Shown piece by piece: positions 33,763 to 44,879 of a stretch of DNA of 64,000 bases. The DNA is taken from assembly GCA_031761405.1 (NCBI GenBank), contig JASEVX010000010.1, forward strand, positions 30,433,059 to 30,497,058, written 5' to 3'. The notes under the pieces were generated by a model. It did no database searches. It was given only the letters and a program-made list of their open reading frames with translations, and was not told the origin of the DNA. How positions within the stretch are numbered: the stretch's first letter is position 1; every line of letters begins with the position of its first letter. This stretch comes from Serripes groenlandicus (taxonomy: Eukaryota; Mollusca; Bivalvia; Cardiida; Cardiidae). A program made the position numbers and the translations under genes.

Positions 33763-33865
33763 ACATAAGATAACATGAACGTTAATACTCAAACCGGCAG
33801 GTACATGAAGTCACATATTTACAATTTATTTCAACGTGACATGGTATGATTAACTATACTCAAAT

Positions 33866-34145
33866 ATAAAGAGAGACAGATAGACAGAGACAGAGACAGA
33901 TAGACAAACATAGAGAGACATAGGGAGTAGTGTTTAACCCCGGTTTCAACAGTATTGCAGTGATATCGCTCCGTTTCTTGGTACATTTCCAGCACACCAA
34001 TGCATTTGAATAAGATGAACATTCTAATTCAATCAGATTTGCTTTGAACATTGTGGAAAATGACAAGTTCTTCATAAGGCGCAATTTCTTCTTTTCTTAA
34101 ATTTTTTGCAAGATTGTCCGCCGTTACCCCTTCGCGTCACCCTGC
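33866..34145 (-). repeat. Second copy of the GA-rich/SINE-tail/MITE-A composite
   Basis: agagagacagatagacagag followed by gtgtttaaccccggtttcaa, tattgcagtgatatcgctcc and aacattgtggaaaatgacaa. Parallels 32640-33060 over about 280 bp. Confidence 0.6.
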
Positions 34146-34779
34146 CAACTTGGGTAATCACTCAACTATAGTTTTACTAAATTGATTTCACAATTAACCC
34201 TTGTATAATTATTGTAATAAAATATATAACTATACCCGGAGGTAATATGATTTTTAATGTATTGTTCATAAGATAAAAGTACTTTTTAACTGGTGGTCCT
34301 GATAAATTGTTGCCAGAAGAGTGAAAAAGCCACAATTATAATATTTAGTAAAAAATAGTCATTTAATATATAGTAAAAGAATTGTCATTCAATTATATTC
34401 TAATCAAATAAATATATATAACCCATGGTCCTTGGTCACTATTTTTAAACAAATGGATAAGTCAAAGACAATAGCTGCTCGCACAAATAATTAATTCTAC
34501 ACGACGAGAGTAAACATGAATATTTACCATAATTTACTATGTGGCAAAAGGTTACCGCCAAAACGAAATAATTTGAAAACATTAAGAATAAATAGAGCTA
34601 CAAATTAAAAATGTCTCGAGTGTCCCACAATGTTTTCAATCGTAGATCAATTATAACTGATATATCGTTATAAGTCAACACAGGACATGTGTTATGTCGG
34701 GGACGTAAATCCCTGGTTATGAGTACAATTAAGAAGCTATGTTAATTCTTCCAATTTCCGATACAAAAAGCTTATACTG
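34146..34779. other. No recognisable feature
   Basis: AT-rich. A weak MITE-A-like 'cccacaatgttttcaatcg' near 34624 is all I see. Confidence 0.4.
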
Positions 34780-35880
34780 AACAGAACAGAACAGAAATTT
34801 TAATTGACATTAAGCATACAAGCTCATAGTCACATAAAACATACATATAAATATACATACAACAGAAAATGGCATGTCATTTAATACATACATATATATA
34901 CATACATAGCATTTTTTTCATATTTTATACATTTTGGTTGAAACGTGAGAATACTTCCGCTTATTTTTACTTATTCCTGGAACATATAGCATCCAGTACT
35001 GGTCATATACTAGTATTTCATGTTTTACCTTTCCCTTTCAGAATCTACACACATCCGATGATATTTGTTACAAAAGCATTTATTTATTCCTTGTTTTATT
35101 TTATTTTTGAAGTCATTTTCGGGAAAGAAGAAATCGTGTTCACATTCCTGCTTTTCCCACAATGTCTTCCATCCTCGATCTTTGGTTGTTTCTTCAGATG
35201 TTTTCTATTTACGTCAACATGGCATATCTAATACATGGTACTCATTGACATTATATATACATAGACTAGTTTATACATGTACATATATAAACATTGAACA
35301 GATTATTGGTATTTTACACAAATTATTAGTATTTACATAGATTACATGTTTCCTGGTTCCATTAGTCACCTGTACTGGCTAGATAATAGTCCCTTCGCTT
35401 CTGAAATGCGTTTTTATAGAAATATGTAAGGTTTAGTAATGTCGTTTTGTTACTGGAGTTCAGTAATTCAAAATATTTATACATACTTGGATTTTTAGAA
35501 AAGTATTTAGTTACATATTTTGATCGGATATCATTATAGTGCGGACAAATTAGGGTAAAATGATATTCATCTTCTATATCATGTAGTTGGCATAATTCAC
35601 AATATCTTTCATTTCTGTTAGTGTTATTATATCTCCCGGTTTCTATTTTTAAATCATGTGATGATAGTCTTATTTTACTGATGAGGTTTCGTTGTTGTTT
35701 GTTGTCTAGAATATCAATATAGCTTGATCTTTCGTAATTTATTTTCATATATCGAAACGTGTTCAATGACGGGCACATGTTTATACTAGAAGCCCAATTA
35801 TTTATATGTAGGTCTTTCATTCTAGTCATGAAGGTTGGTATAAAACTGTTTATATGAACTGATTCTACTAACAAATAATA
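34780..35880 (-). mobile_element. LINE 3' end relic
   Basis: Minus-strand LINE with a (tctgt)n tail (acagaacagaacagaaat at 34781-34798), an AT-rich 3' untranslated stretch with (cata)n, and a C-terminal coding remnant at 35362-35874. The 5' truncation is near 35880. A different family from 25088-28010: different tail repeat and diverged protein. Confidence 0.6.
35362..35874 (-). pseudogene. LINE ORF2 C-terminal remnant
   Basis: 170 codons open. The segment LKIETGRYNN...RYCELCQLHDIEDEYHFTLIC matches in spacing the C-terminal Cys/His cluster of the LINE at 25371-26567 (LRIETGRY...LCSMCDAGQIESEIHYLLDC). No RT core is present because the copy is 5'-truncated. Confidence 0.65.
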
Positions 35881-36059
35881 GCCGCCAATAACCCGACACC
35901 ATTTGTATATCCATTGTGTCTATAATCCGATCTTAATCGACAATATGTACATCAGCCTCATCGAATTTACGTTTCAAAGACGCTCTTATGCCAATACCTG
36001 TGAAAAAGAATTTTTTATCAAACACCATCAAACGTTAATAACCTCTTTTCCCTCATTGT

Positions 36060-37307
36060 TTTCCTTCAAAAACGCAATGTAATGCGACCATGATGAATGA
36101 TAAAACATTCTCACCGAACATTCCGTTGTTTCTCTTACCTTTGCACACTTCTCCTGATTTTGGCAATTCATAGTGCAACTTTCACAAAATATTTATATTC
36201 GTTTTGCAAATCAGTATTAAACGGCCGAAATGGTGCTGACTGCCATTTTGGAATAATCAAAGTACCTCGAGCATTTTCCGATGCTAATTTCCTCAGACAG
36301 CTCATTATATGCTTTGGAGGCGGAACTAACCAATTCAGTTCACCGCACCAAGTCTGATCAAATGCGTCTATGGCTTCCGTGCCAGGTACCCACCACCTAG
36401 AGTTAAACCTACATTTATTATTATAATGTGTTGAAAACCTATCTACATCATGAGGACCTCACAATGTATCCACAATTTATCACATTTTCTATAAATATCA
36501 TCGGAAATAGACCAATCATCCCTATCCTGACACCTACTCAAGTGATCAGCAAGAAGGTTATCACCCCTTGGGATCCAGACCAAGTTAAATGTGATCCTGT
36601 TCTGCTCACAAACTGAATTTATCGCTAATGATAAGTTATGGAGCTCATTTACCAGCGTGTAAGACACGCTCAACATTTTGATTATCTGAACATGTCTTAA
36701 TATGGCGATGTTTTAATATCTTCAAGTTACTCATAACAACCCGATGTACAGCCTTTAGCTCCCTATATGCGAAACTTTTGATCGACTCATCACTCATCCA
36801 TGATCCGAATATTTCGGAATTGGAAAAATGGCTTCCAATATTTAGATCGCTTACCGCACAAACATCCCTATCCTTCACTAACAAACTATTTCTATCATGC
36901 ATGGAATGAATTTTACATATCTCATGCCAACTAGAGTAATTAGCACATCTCTCTTCCGGGAGATAATTTTCGCAAACCAAATCTACCAGACAACTGTCTC
37001 CGTGGAAGTTTGATTCTCCAAAGAATCGACCATCACTATTGATCACATTTTCCGATGAACAATAACATCTCTCTTCCGGGAGTTTTACGAATCCGCCAAC
37101 ACGCGAAATGCTAGTATATATCGATCTATCAAAACCGACTTGCGCACTCGCTTCCGGGAGTCGCCTATCATTAAATATATAACGATCAAAGGAATTACCT
37201 CTGTCCACCACTAACTCGTGGCTCCCTTGCATCTTAATAACGGTATTTTCTGCAGGTGCGGATTCCGATCCGTCTCCTGACAAACATGCTTTACATATTT
37301 CAACCAA
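36060..37307 (-). pseudogene. DIRS-like RNase H and downstream domain
   Basis: From 37307 leftward: diverged N-terminal stretch, then YRELKAVHRVV and CSDNQNVERVLHAG (the RNase H glutamate and DNQ motifs), then NLVWIPRGDNLLADHLSR and DRDDWSISDDIY (end of RNase H; frame 36443-36676). Further left in another frame come NSRWWVPGTEAIDAFDQ, ELNWLVPP and GTLIIPKWQSAPF, the conserved block that follows RNase H in these elements. Frameshifts separate the blocks. Compared with the fragment at 17000-17610 (HVPGRLNVL...), this is a distinct subfamily. Confidence 0.65.
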
Positions 37308-37429
37308 TCCACCCTAAGCATGGGAACTTGCGTGAGCAAAAACGTTTGCTTTTACGACCCGATGTTGCCTATACAATTATCCTAATTCATTGAGACGTCT
37401 GGCATTTATACGCCAATAATTCAATTCTC

Positions 37430-38310
37430 CTATAGCCTCCTTATTCCCACCTGAACCGGCGAATTCCAACTACAGCGATTAGTTATACACATGTACAAGT
37501 TTCTGATGTGCAAACTAACGCGTTTACCAAGTACACTCTGCAATGATATAATTTGACCGATAACCGAACCTAGTGCCTTTACATGCACGGTTTCGAATTT
37601 ATCATTCCTCACATCATACAAAACGGAGTCAATTTGGATCTCCAACCGCTTAATTATTTAATCCGTTAACCGCAAAATATTAACTTCAAAATTAAAAACA
37701 TGACCCAACCAAATAGCTATCCTTCTCGGCAACCAATCGCATTTACCTTCTGCCAAAGGAAAACCAAATTCAATTAATGAACTCCTGGCTAACTTGCTAT
37801 GTCTTAAAGCAAGCTCGAAATCCGTGTGACTCCCCTATACCCTCATCGAGAAACATAACGATATCGATGCACAACGATCTCCAATATTTCAGTAATTTCT
37901 GAGTACTTTGGCAATATGTGTCCGGCTGTAGACAAACCGAAAGGAAAACAATTAAAAACGTAATAACGTTCAATACCTTCGTCGGACCATAAGAACCTCA
38001 AATATGTTCTGTGGCATGAACAAATATCAATGTGATGATATACATAACTAAAAGCCTAAAAAATCGATTGTGCAACTTTTACGTGTATGTCTACAGTCAA
38101 GAATTAATCTAGGCTTGCCAGACTTACCGTATGCAACCGTTAATGGGTTTCTTGAACAACTGAAATAATACCCTTTTCTACCAAACGTCCAATTTCGAGC
38201 TTTACATAAATCGGATTATCCCTGGCGGATCTATTATTATTTAACTGAACTATCGCCGGAGTCTCAGCAAACGGTAACTTGTAACCGTTATATATGACAT
38301 CCTAAATGTA
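37430..38310 (-). pseudogene. DIRS-like reverse transcriptase remnant
   Basis: Minus-strand pieces in several frames: NGYKLPFAETPAI (RT entry, about 38240-38305), VEKGIISVVQET, NPLTVAYGKSGKPRLILDCRH (about 38070-38160), MFLDEGIGES (motif C region near 37850, where the usual LDDG is altered to LDEG), and VKALGSVIGQIISLQSVLGKRVSLHIRNLY (thumb, inside the 71-codon frame at 37430-37645). The altered catalytic Asp and many stops make it dead. Confidence 0.65.
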
Positions 38311-39699
38311 AGCATTATTGGTATAAGCTACCCCTTTGCTATAGCTCTGTTTTGAGTTTACCAACAGGTGAAATCAAAGCGCCAATGGCACTGTAGTGGC
38401 GATCGTATGAAAAATCCTGCAAAGTAACAAGCAGTATATCGGTGTAGGGCTTGCGATGACTCTGGTGCGGGTATATTTGAGAATGTATCAACCCTGCATC
38501 TTTTGACAGTAGAATAATGTTAGTTTGCCAGAATGTTGTCTTGGTGATTATTTAGTTACGTTCTGAAATTGGTCATGATGTGTTCAAAATTAGGCCATTC
38601 CAAAGTTATGAAAAATCTAGTTGGTATTCGATAGACTACCGTTTTAGCTCATTAGAATGGCTATTTGTAATCTAAATTGTTCGGGTAATCACATGTTTAT
38701 CACCAGGTCGTTAGGCCATATTAAGATAACATATATTTTACACTTTAGAAATGACTAAATTATCAAGAAAGGAGAGAAAATAGTATCCATTAGTTTGGTA
38801 TTTGTTTCAATGATGTCCGATATTAAACAGGTCTGTTCAATTTAGTCCCTTCACATTGCATGATTGAGGGTTGTCAGAGACATATAAACACAGTGTATTT
38901 ATATGTCTCTGAGGTTGTTAAACTGCTTCGAATAATGTGAGTGCAAAAACAAACACAAAACATGCTCCAAAAGCACAATTTCACTATTTGCCAAACTGTT
39001 CAATTTATAAAAATATAGGCATATATTATAATGCTCGATCTCCAAACTAAATTAGGCTACACTGTCAGCATTGATTGCTAATTGACTCTAGAACGTGCAG
39101 ACGTGTATACATAACGTGTGTCCTTTAAACCTTTGTTAACCAGTCTTATCATCTAGACGTTTTCATATATTTAAACAACTACAAAGTAAAGCGTTTATAA
39201 TATTGAGATTTACAAGCTCTTCTGGTTTTTGGTCTCGCGAGCTATTTATAGAACCTTTTGGAATTTCCAGATTTGAGTATCATCAGAGTTGCCGTTATTT
39301 GCAAGGCAGAACGCGCAATGATATTTATTATCTGCCAAATCATGACGAAGATAATATTTACATATTTTAACTCTATGTAGATAATGTCTCGATAAAACTC
39401 AAATATTAGTAACAATCCGGTACCAAAGTAGCACTGACATAATTATTATTAATCACGTCTCTGCATCAATGATGGAACTATAACGGATGTGAGTAAATTA
39501 GTTTGCAGTAAGGAAACAAAATATCAACCGATTGTTCAAAACCGACTATGTAAATATTTTTCATTGTTGTTGTTTCTGTTAGCATTGTGGCGATTGTCAA
39601 ACCAATCGCCACAAAAACGGTTAAACGCGTTAGCTCTGAATGTTTACCAGAGTCGATAGTACCTCCTTTTTTTCAAAACATTATGATTTGAACTACCAT
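38311..39699. other. Gap between gag and RT; two hairpins only
   Basis: No coding signal. Two perfect hairpins: cagagacatataaa / tttatatgtctctg (38875-38911, 14-bp stem) and gtggcgattg / caatcgccac (39587-39612, 10-bp stem). It may be an insertion into the retroelement or eroded element sequence; I see no clear terminal repeats. Confidence 0.4.
38875..38911. other. 14-bp perfect hairpin
   Basis: cagagacatataaa, 9-base loop, tttatatgtctctg. Could mark a small palindromic element; no copies recognised elsewhere in the window. Confidence 0.5.
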
Positions 39700-40590
39700 T
39701 ATCATCTAAACCAGTGCATGCTCCTTTGTTGAAAGCCTGATTTACCCAAGTCTACACTTGTTCCCTTTTTAACGATGTTTAAAATCGGACTCTCTTTAGT
39801 CTCATTATTACTTATGCTGGAATTTTCAATTTTTTCCTTTTCCTCATCGTATTTTCCCAGATTTTTGCCACCTGATTTGAATTTGATATTCGAACCGGCT
39901 CCGTGCCCCGTTTCTATGCAATTATTGACAACAATATTTGTTATACCCCTTTCCGCAAAATATAATTGCTCTCTATCGGTATTCGTTTTATCCAAAACCT
40001 TTGAAAGGCGACCAGCAAAAAACTACTTATCTTGTTATTGTAATTCTGCAGTGAGCATTCTTTCTTCCAGTGCCCCGCCTTTCCACAGATAAAACATAAA
40101 CCTGGTTTCCTCGCCGAACCAACATGAGAATACGTCTGTCCCGTTCCTTGAGAGATGATGAGTCTCCCCTAGACTGGTCCCGTCCGTAAAAGGTTGACCT
40201 TGACCTGCCTCTCTTTGTCTTTTCGCCTTTAACCTTTCTCGAAGCCCGATATTCTTCCTTATGAATACGCTTTTCAACCTCACTGTCGCTGGCTATAGGC
40301 TTGCTCTCATATTATGCAACCATTCTCCATCCCAATTCGGAGGTATCAGCAAGCTGAATTAATTTCTGACGCCGCTTTGGAATATCTTTCGCTGCAATGA
40401 AAAAGAAAAGTGCAACGAAAATAACCCGTGCTTCGTTTGCTACTTTGCTAAACAAGACTTTAAAGGGACTGAATCCCATATGAGAAAAAAGCGGAAAAAA
40501 AAGAAAATTGTTAAAAATTGCTATTACCTTGATGTTTTTGCATGTAAGGCATTGAGATTTGCTGACTGATGTACTACAATATATGCACAC
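39700..40590 (-). pseudogene. Gag-like region with CCHC zinc knuckle
   Basis: Minus-strand blocks in different frames: KRRQKLIQLADTSELGWRMV (about 40320-40395), a stop, then SDSEVEKRIHKEEYRASRKV (about 40230-40300), a basic Arg/Ser-rich stretch, and CFICGKAGHWKKEC (about 40055-40095), a perfect C-X2-C-X4-H-X4-C knuckle. The 97-codon frame at 39702-39995 follows. 'ADTSELGWR.V.EYE...D.S..EK.I..A..RA.RK' followed by a knuckle is, from memory, the gag C-terminal pattern of DIRS-like elements in cnidarians and molluscs. Nucleic-acid binding is the expected role. Confidence 0.55.
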
Positions 40591-40634
40591 TATTAATATT
40601 GCGGAGATTTTTCGTTATTTTGCATTGTAAAATC

Positions 40635-40655
40635 TACTGGGTTAGTAACCCAGTA
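40635..40655. other. Perfect 10-bp hairpin
   Basis: tactgggtta (40635-40644), g, taacccagta (40646-40655). Nearly the same hairpin as 4948-4969. Confidence 0.5.
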
Positions 40656-40863
40656 AATCTAAAAATATCGCTGTATATTTATCACGTTATCACTACAACC
40701 GAATTGACAATCTCCTTCCCAGAGTTGTTGTTCCTTACACTCACGCATACATGAATGTAATGAGTCGATAGTGTTAGAGAATGCCGAATTGAATCCACAA
40801 ATTCAAATGAGCAACAGGAAATTCCACGGTATTTTTAATAGCAGAAGAATTTGGATAACTTAT

Positions 40864-41088
40864 CTAGTCTATAAGTCCACCTATTTTCCGCAACAAGTTG
40901 CCATGTGAATCCTGAATAACGTATGTTACTCTGCTGTTCACCAAAGCGTTGATATCTTCTTCATCCATGTTGTCTCTGTGTAAGCAGTCTAACGAGCGAA
41001 GTCTAGCGTGGAACTGACAAACACGCCCTATAACTACCTTATATATACTCATACCCGAGCGCACATCCCGTGCAACTACAATACACAA
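40864..41088 (-). CDS. Short unidentified open frame
   Basis: 74 codons with a fairly protein-like C-terminal half (MDEEDINALVNSRVTYVIQD...LRKIGGLID). It is on the same strand as, and just upstream of, the gag-like region, so it could be a leader exon of that element or chance. No recognised domain. Low confidence. Confidence 0.15.
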   Translation of the reverse strand: MCIVVARDVRSGMSIYKVVIGRVCQFHARLRSLDCLHRDNMDEEDINALVNSRVTYVIQDSHGNLLRKIGGLID

Positions 41089-41449
41089 TAACCCTTTGTG
41101 TGTTTACCGTGTTAAGACAAGCATTCTCTGCTTTACTACGTACCACAGAGAATTTGTAAATACATTTTCATAAGTCTAGAACATAACACTTACAATTTAC
41201 TACACATGGCAAAGATGTCAAAACCATCAATTTAATATACAAAACCAAACAACCAAGCAAAACATGTCGTGCATGGAATAGTGAAGACAGAAAAGAGGAC
41301 AAATACGTCGTTTCGGTAAGAATTACTTCCCTTCAGGACCGATGCATTTGATTTGAAAAATAAGACGAACAGTCAATTTTACTTTCCCACATACACACTC
41401 AATGCGGTATTTGGTTTCTTTTTTCACCGACTGCGGAATACACTGGAAT

Positions 41450-41775
41450 GTTAGATCTTCCTCGTTCCTTGGCACTCGGTGTGTGTGGTAAGCATTATGA
41501 CCGACTCGCTGGTGTCAGGATGAATGGACCAGTTGTCCTAGAAAACTACGTGATCTAACTGAGAAATTGTTGAAAGCGGAGTAAAACACCACACAACTAA
41601 TGGATTCATTTCGGGGGCTGGCTCAAAGGCGATTAAAGGAATCCCCCGTGGTCGAGTGATTAGCGTCGGGGATTTGAAACCGGATGTCCTGGGTTCGATC
41701 CCGAGTCGCGGCACAACGGTCATGGTGGAGTGCCTTGGCAAGGCACATTTTCTAGCCTAGTACTGGTTTGTTTAC
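41450..41775 (+). repeat. Two adjacent SINE copies
   Basis: 41450-41600 holds a SINE tail (gctggtgtcaggatgaatgg, gagaaattgttgaaagcgga, gtaaaacacc). 41640-41775 is a well-preserved tRNA-derived head: A box tggtcgagtgattagcg, B box gggttcgatcccgag, then cggtcatggtggagtgcc and cctagcctagtact. The head resembles a Ser/Leu-type tRNA superficially but lacks a clean cloverleaf and continues into SINE body. Confidence 0.65.
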
Positions 41776-43554
41776 CCAGGGATAATGAATAAGTGAACTG
41801 TAAAATTCAACTGTTTTGATAGTTTACACTTCTAAGTTTCTATCATCATTAGAAACATTAATATATTGAATAATGTGAATGCATCCGTTAGTCCAGTACA
41901 GTCAATCAATAAGAAGACACTGTACTGTAAAAAATTATAATGATTGATCATGGTGGGATTTCTATAGAGCTATTGGGTAATATAATCATTAACAAAAGTA
42001 CCATGTGACACAAATGATAAATTCGGAGCTGGGGCCAATACATTTTCACAAGACCAACAATTCATTCTGGCCCGATGCATCATTTCCTGTTTGTCATGGT
42101 TTTGTTTCGATACATATTTCTTTATGAATTGTGCATCTACTCTTAAATGATCGAAAGTCTACCTTCAGTACTTTGATTGTTCCTGTATTCGCTACACCTG
42201 CGATTTTTAAAATCCCTATAATTATGCGATTGCACTAAATAGTGTTCATGTAACCTTAGTTTGCATTATTTAAAAAAAAAGTGTTTAATTGTTTTTGACA
42301 CTACTCCATGTATGACGCAACATTTTACCATTCTCTAAATTGTGTTTATAATAAAGTATAATGCTCCTCACAAACAATTACTTGCTATGCCATTTGTAAT
42401 GATTATTTGTGTACCTTGTTTTACTCACGGGTCACGTGGCCTTTTGAACGTGATCTTATCTGACCAGAATTTGACGTCACGTTAATATGCCGGGTTAGAT
42501 TGCGCGACGTCATACCTTTCACAATTAACAAGTTAGACAATAAATATGAACAATATAGAATGAAGAGCATTGTATTAGCATTTCATCATCTATATTGTCC
42601 GCAGTTCTCTTCATATTCTTTATTTGCCGCAAATCATCGGACGCAATGTGGTATCAATACCAATGGTAATTGCGGACGCTATAATCATGCCCTTCATATT
42701 CTGTATTGTCCGCAGTTCCCTTCGTATTCTAACCTATAGTGTATGTGTATGTCTATGTGATGCAAGTTATTCGAAGTGTATATGTGAGATAGCATAATAT
42801 GTTTCAGCTTGACAAAGATGGAAAATATGGACACTAAAGAATGTAGAGGGAAATGACGAACGCTTTAATATATTTTTAAATTGGTATAATGGGCAAACTC
42901 CCTCTAAAATATATATTGACCGCATTTTATATAACAAGTTTATAACCAACACATACGCTGTCTGCAGATTCCATTATTAATCTCTATTGTCCGCAGTTAA
43001 TAACCAACACATACGCGGTCTGCTTTTTGCTAATATGCTATCACCCAGGTGATCAATTTATTAAGGTCCATCTTGGCCCTCTTCCTTATTTTAGCTGCAC
43101 TGCAGTATGTGATATATATCTTAACTGTGTTGAAGTAGTTTTCAAGATATCGAAAGTCTTGAATAAAATATGATTTTTTCCGAAAATTCTCATCATAATA
43201 TTTGATAATACAACTTGTTCCATTAATTCAATACTACAACACTAATTTGTTATCATGTGTTTAAAAAACCCCATTAAGTACTGTTACAGGGGTCGATTTA
43301 ACCGCTGGCCCGCTAGCCAGTTGATTTTACCTCGAGCCAGCTGTACATGCAATAAGCTAGTCCGTCGGGCCTGCTGAAAATTATTATAGGATAATAAGCT
43401 AGTCTGTGAGAAATTGAAAATATCGAGTTGCATATTTACGTTTTTATTTCGTTCTGACCATGCCGTTCTGTCAGAAAACGTTAAAAAACGCATGTTTCAC
43501 AATCGAGTGCACCCAGTAATGGCCGTATTGATTTCCGCACACGATACTGTTAAC
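41776..43554. other. No gene; minor local repeats
   Basis: A ~28-bp segment (atattgtccgcagttctctt...) is repeated at about 42590 and 42702, and aaccaacacatacgc at about 42945 and 43003. Otherwise nothing recognised. A proximal element 'aaaacgttaaaaaacgcatg' lies near 43475. Confidence 0.4.
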
Positions 43555-43640
43555 TAGAATTTGATTGGACAGGTGCGCGAAAACAACCAATCGTATGCCG
43601 CGTCTTAATATCCGCTTGGCAACGTACACAAAATGGCGAC
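43555..43640 (+). promoter_or_regulatory. Possible promoter of the ZNF862-like gene
   Basis: Just upstream of the ATG at 43683 lie two CCAAT-type boxes in opposite orientation (gattgga at about 43563, accaatc at about 43586) in a locally GC-richer stretch with CpGs (gtgcgcg, tgccgcg). No TATA box. Suggestive only. Confidence 0.3.
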
Positions 43641-43682
43641 GCACTGTAAATAATAATATCACCTTGAAAGAAACGATACAAA

Positions 43683-43823
43683 ATGGAAAGATTCCTTTCA
43701 AATTATACAGCGCCACCGGCCAAAAGGCGAAAGTCTGACGGAGGAAAAAAGGTTACACAGAAACTGTATGAAGAAAAGCTTGTGCGAAGGTTTGTGCCAA
43801 CATGGAGTCAGGAATTTTCGTAG
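43683..43823 (+). pseudogene. ZNF862-like exon 1
   Basis: 46 codons from ATG 43683 to TAG 43821. It begins MERFLSNYTAPPAKRRKSDG and continues with KLYEEKLVRRFVPTWSQEF, the pattern of the family's N-terminus just before its zinc finger ('K.VR.F...W...F.WL'). The frame breaks exactly where the zinc finger should start. Confidence 0.55.
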
Positions 43824-43941
43824 CTGAACAATTGCGACGATAATAATAATGATATAGGTATGCAGCCAGTATGATACAGATAGGCATGGGTCGTTTATAA
43901 CTGGCTGTAAGAACTATAACACGAGTTGTCGGAGGACAATA

Positions 43942-44877
43942 TAGCTCGCCTATCAGGGCCATCGTCTATAAGGGCCTACTTCAGAACAGTTATATAGCAT
44001 TAGGTAAAATCACAGTATCACCTATTGCAAGATAAAACATCTTTTCAATACTTGCATGCAAATGTTAACCAAGTCCATACAGGCCCTTTCGGGCCTTTTA
44101 AATCTGTAAATGTATTTATATACAATAAGCAACAGCTTGAGAAAAGGCCTTGCATGCATTCCAAGTCCAAAAGCGGGTACAATTCAGTCAAAATCCATTC
44201 CAGAGTTATGGGATTTGACATACAATGTCATCTAATGACCCTGAATAAGTGTGTGAAGTTTCAAAGCAACAGCATACACAGTGTCTGAGAAAAGGCCTTG
44301 CACGCAAAGGTTTGACCAAAATTCTAAGTCCAAAAAGGGGCACAATTCAGTAAAAGTCCATTCCAGAGTTATAGGACTTGACATACAGGGTCACATAATG
44401 ACCCTGAATAAGTGTGTGAAGGTTCAAAGCAACAGCTTAAACAGTGTTTGAGAAAAGGACTTGCACGCAAAGGTTTGACCAAAATTCTAAGTCCAAAAAG
44501 GGGCCTAATTCAGTCAAAATCCATTCCAGAGTTCTGCAACTTGACATACAGGATCATATAATGACCCTCAATAAGTGTGTGAATTTTCAAAGCAACAGCT
44601 TATACAGTGTCTGAGAAAAGGCCTTGCATGCAAAGGTTTGACCAAAATTCTAAGTCCAAAAAGAGGCCCTATTCAGTCAAAATCCATTCCAGAGTTATGG
44701 GACTCGACATACAATGTCACCTAATGACCCCGAATAAGGGTGTGCAGTTTCAAAGCAACAGCATACACAGTGTCTGAGAAAAAAACTTGCACGCAAAGGT
44801 TTGACCAAGCTGGCAACGCGTACGCGGACGCCGGGGTGATTACATAAGCTCCCCTATTTCTTCGAATAGGCGAGCTA
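43942..44877 (+). mobile_element. Tandem-array element with 12-bp inverted ends and 163-bp units
   Basis: tagctcgcctat (43942-43953) and ataggcgagcta (44866-44877) are perfect inverted repeats. The 3' end is a hairpin: agctcccctatt (44847-44858), loop tcttcg, aatagg-cgagct, one mismatch. Between them are about four tandem units of 163 bp (aagtcc at 44163, 44326, 44489, 44652; 'agagaaaaggccttgcacgc', 'tgaccctgaataagtgtgtg'). No coding capacity. It sits between exon 1 and exon 2 of the broken ZNF862-like gene. Confidence 0.8.
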
Positions 44878-44879
44878 AA

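Larger units (their letters stand above)
36060..40590 (-). mobile_element. Decayed DIRS-like retroelement
   Basis: On the minus strand, right to left: gag-like region with a CCHC knuckle (39700-40590), a 1.4-kb gap, RT (37430-38310), RNase H and its C-terminal extension (36060-37307). The RT/RNase H motifs match tyrosine-recombinase (DIRS/PAT-type) retroelements rather than Ty3/gypsy. I cannot find the recombinase or the split inverted repeats, so the left end is probably truncated near 36060, where a LINE relic lies close by. Riddled with stops and frameshifts. Confidence 0.6.

Noticed and set aside
34869..35231. 120-codon plus-strand frame rich in Phe, Tyr and Ile
   Set aside because: It lies antisense to the AT-rich 3' untranslated region of a LINE relic; composition explains the openness.
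41640..41720. tRNA-Ser/Leu-like gene
   Set aside because: Good A and B boxes, but the head runs into SINE body sequence shared with 31595-31770 and no clean cloverleaf is visible.
43955..44288. Plus-strand frame of 87 codons in the 163-bp array
   Set aside because: It lies inside the tandem-array element and is not conserved between units.
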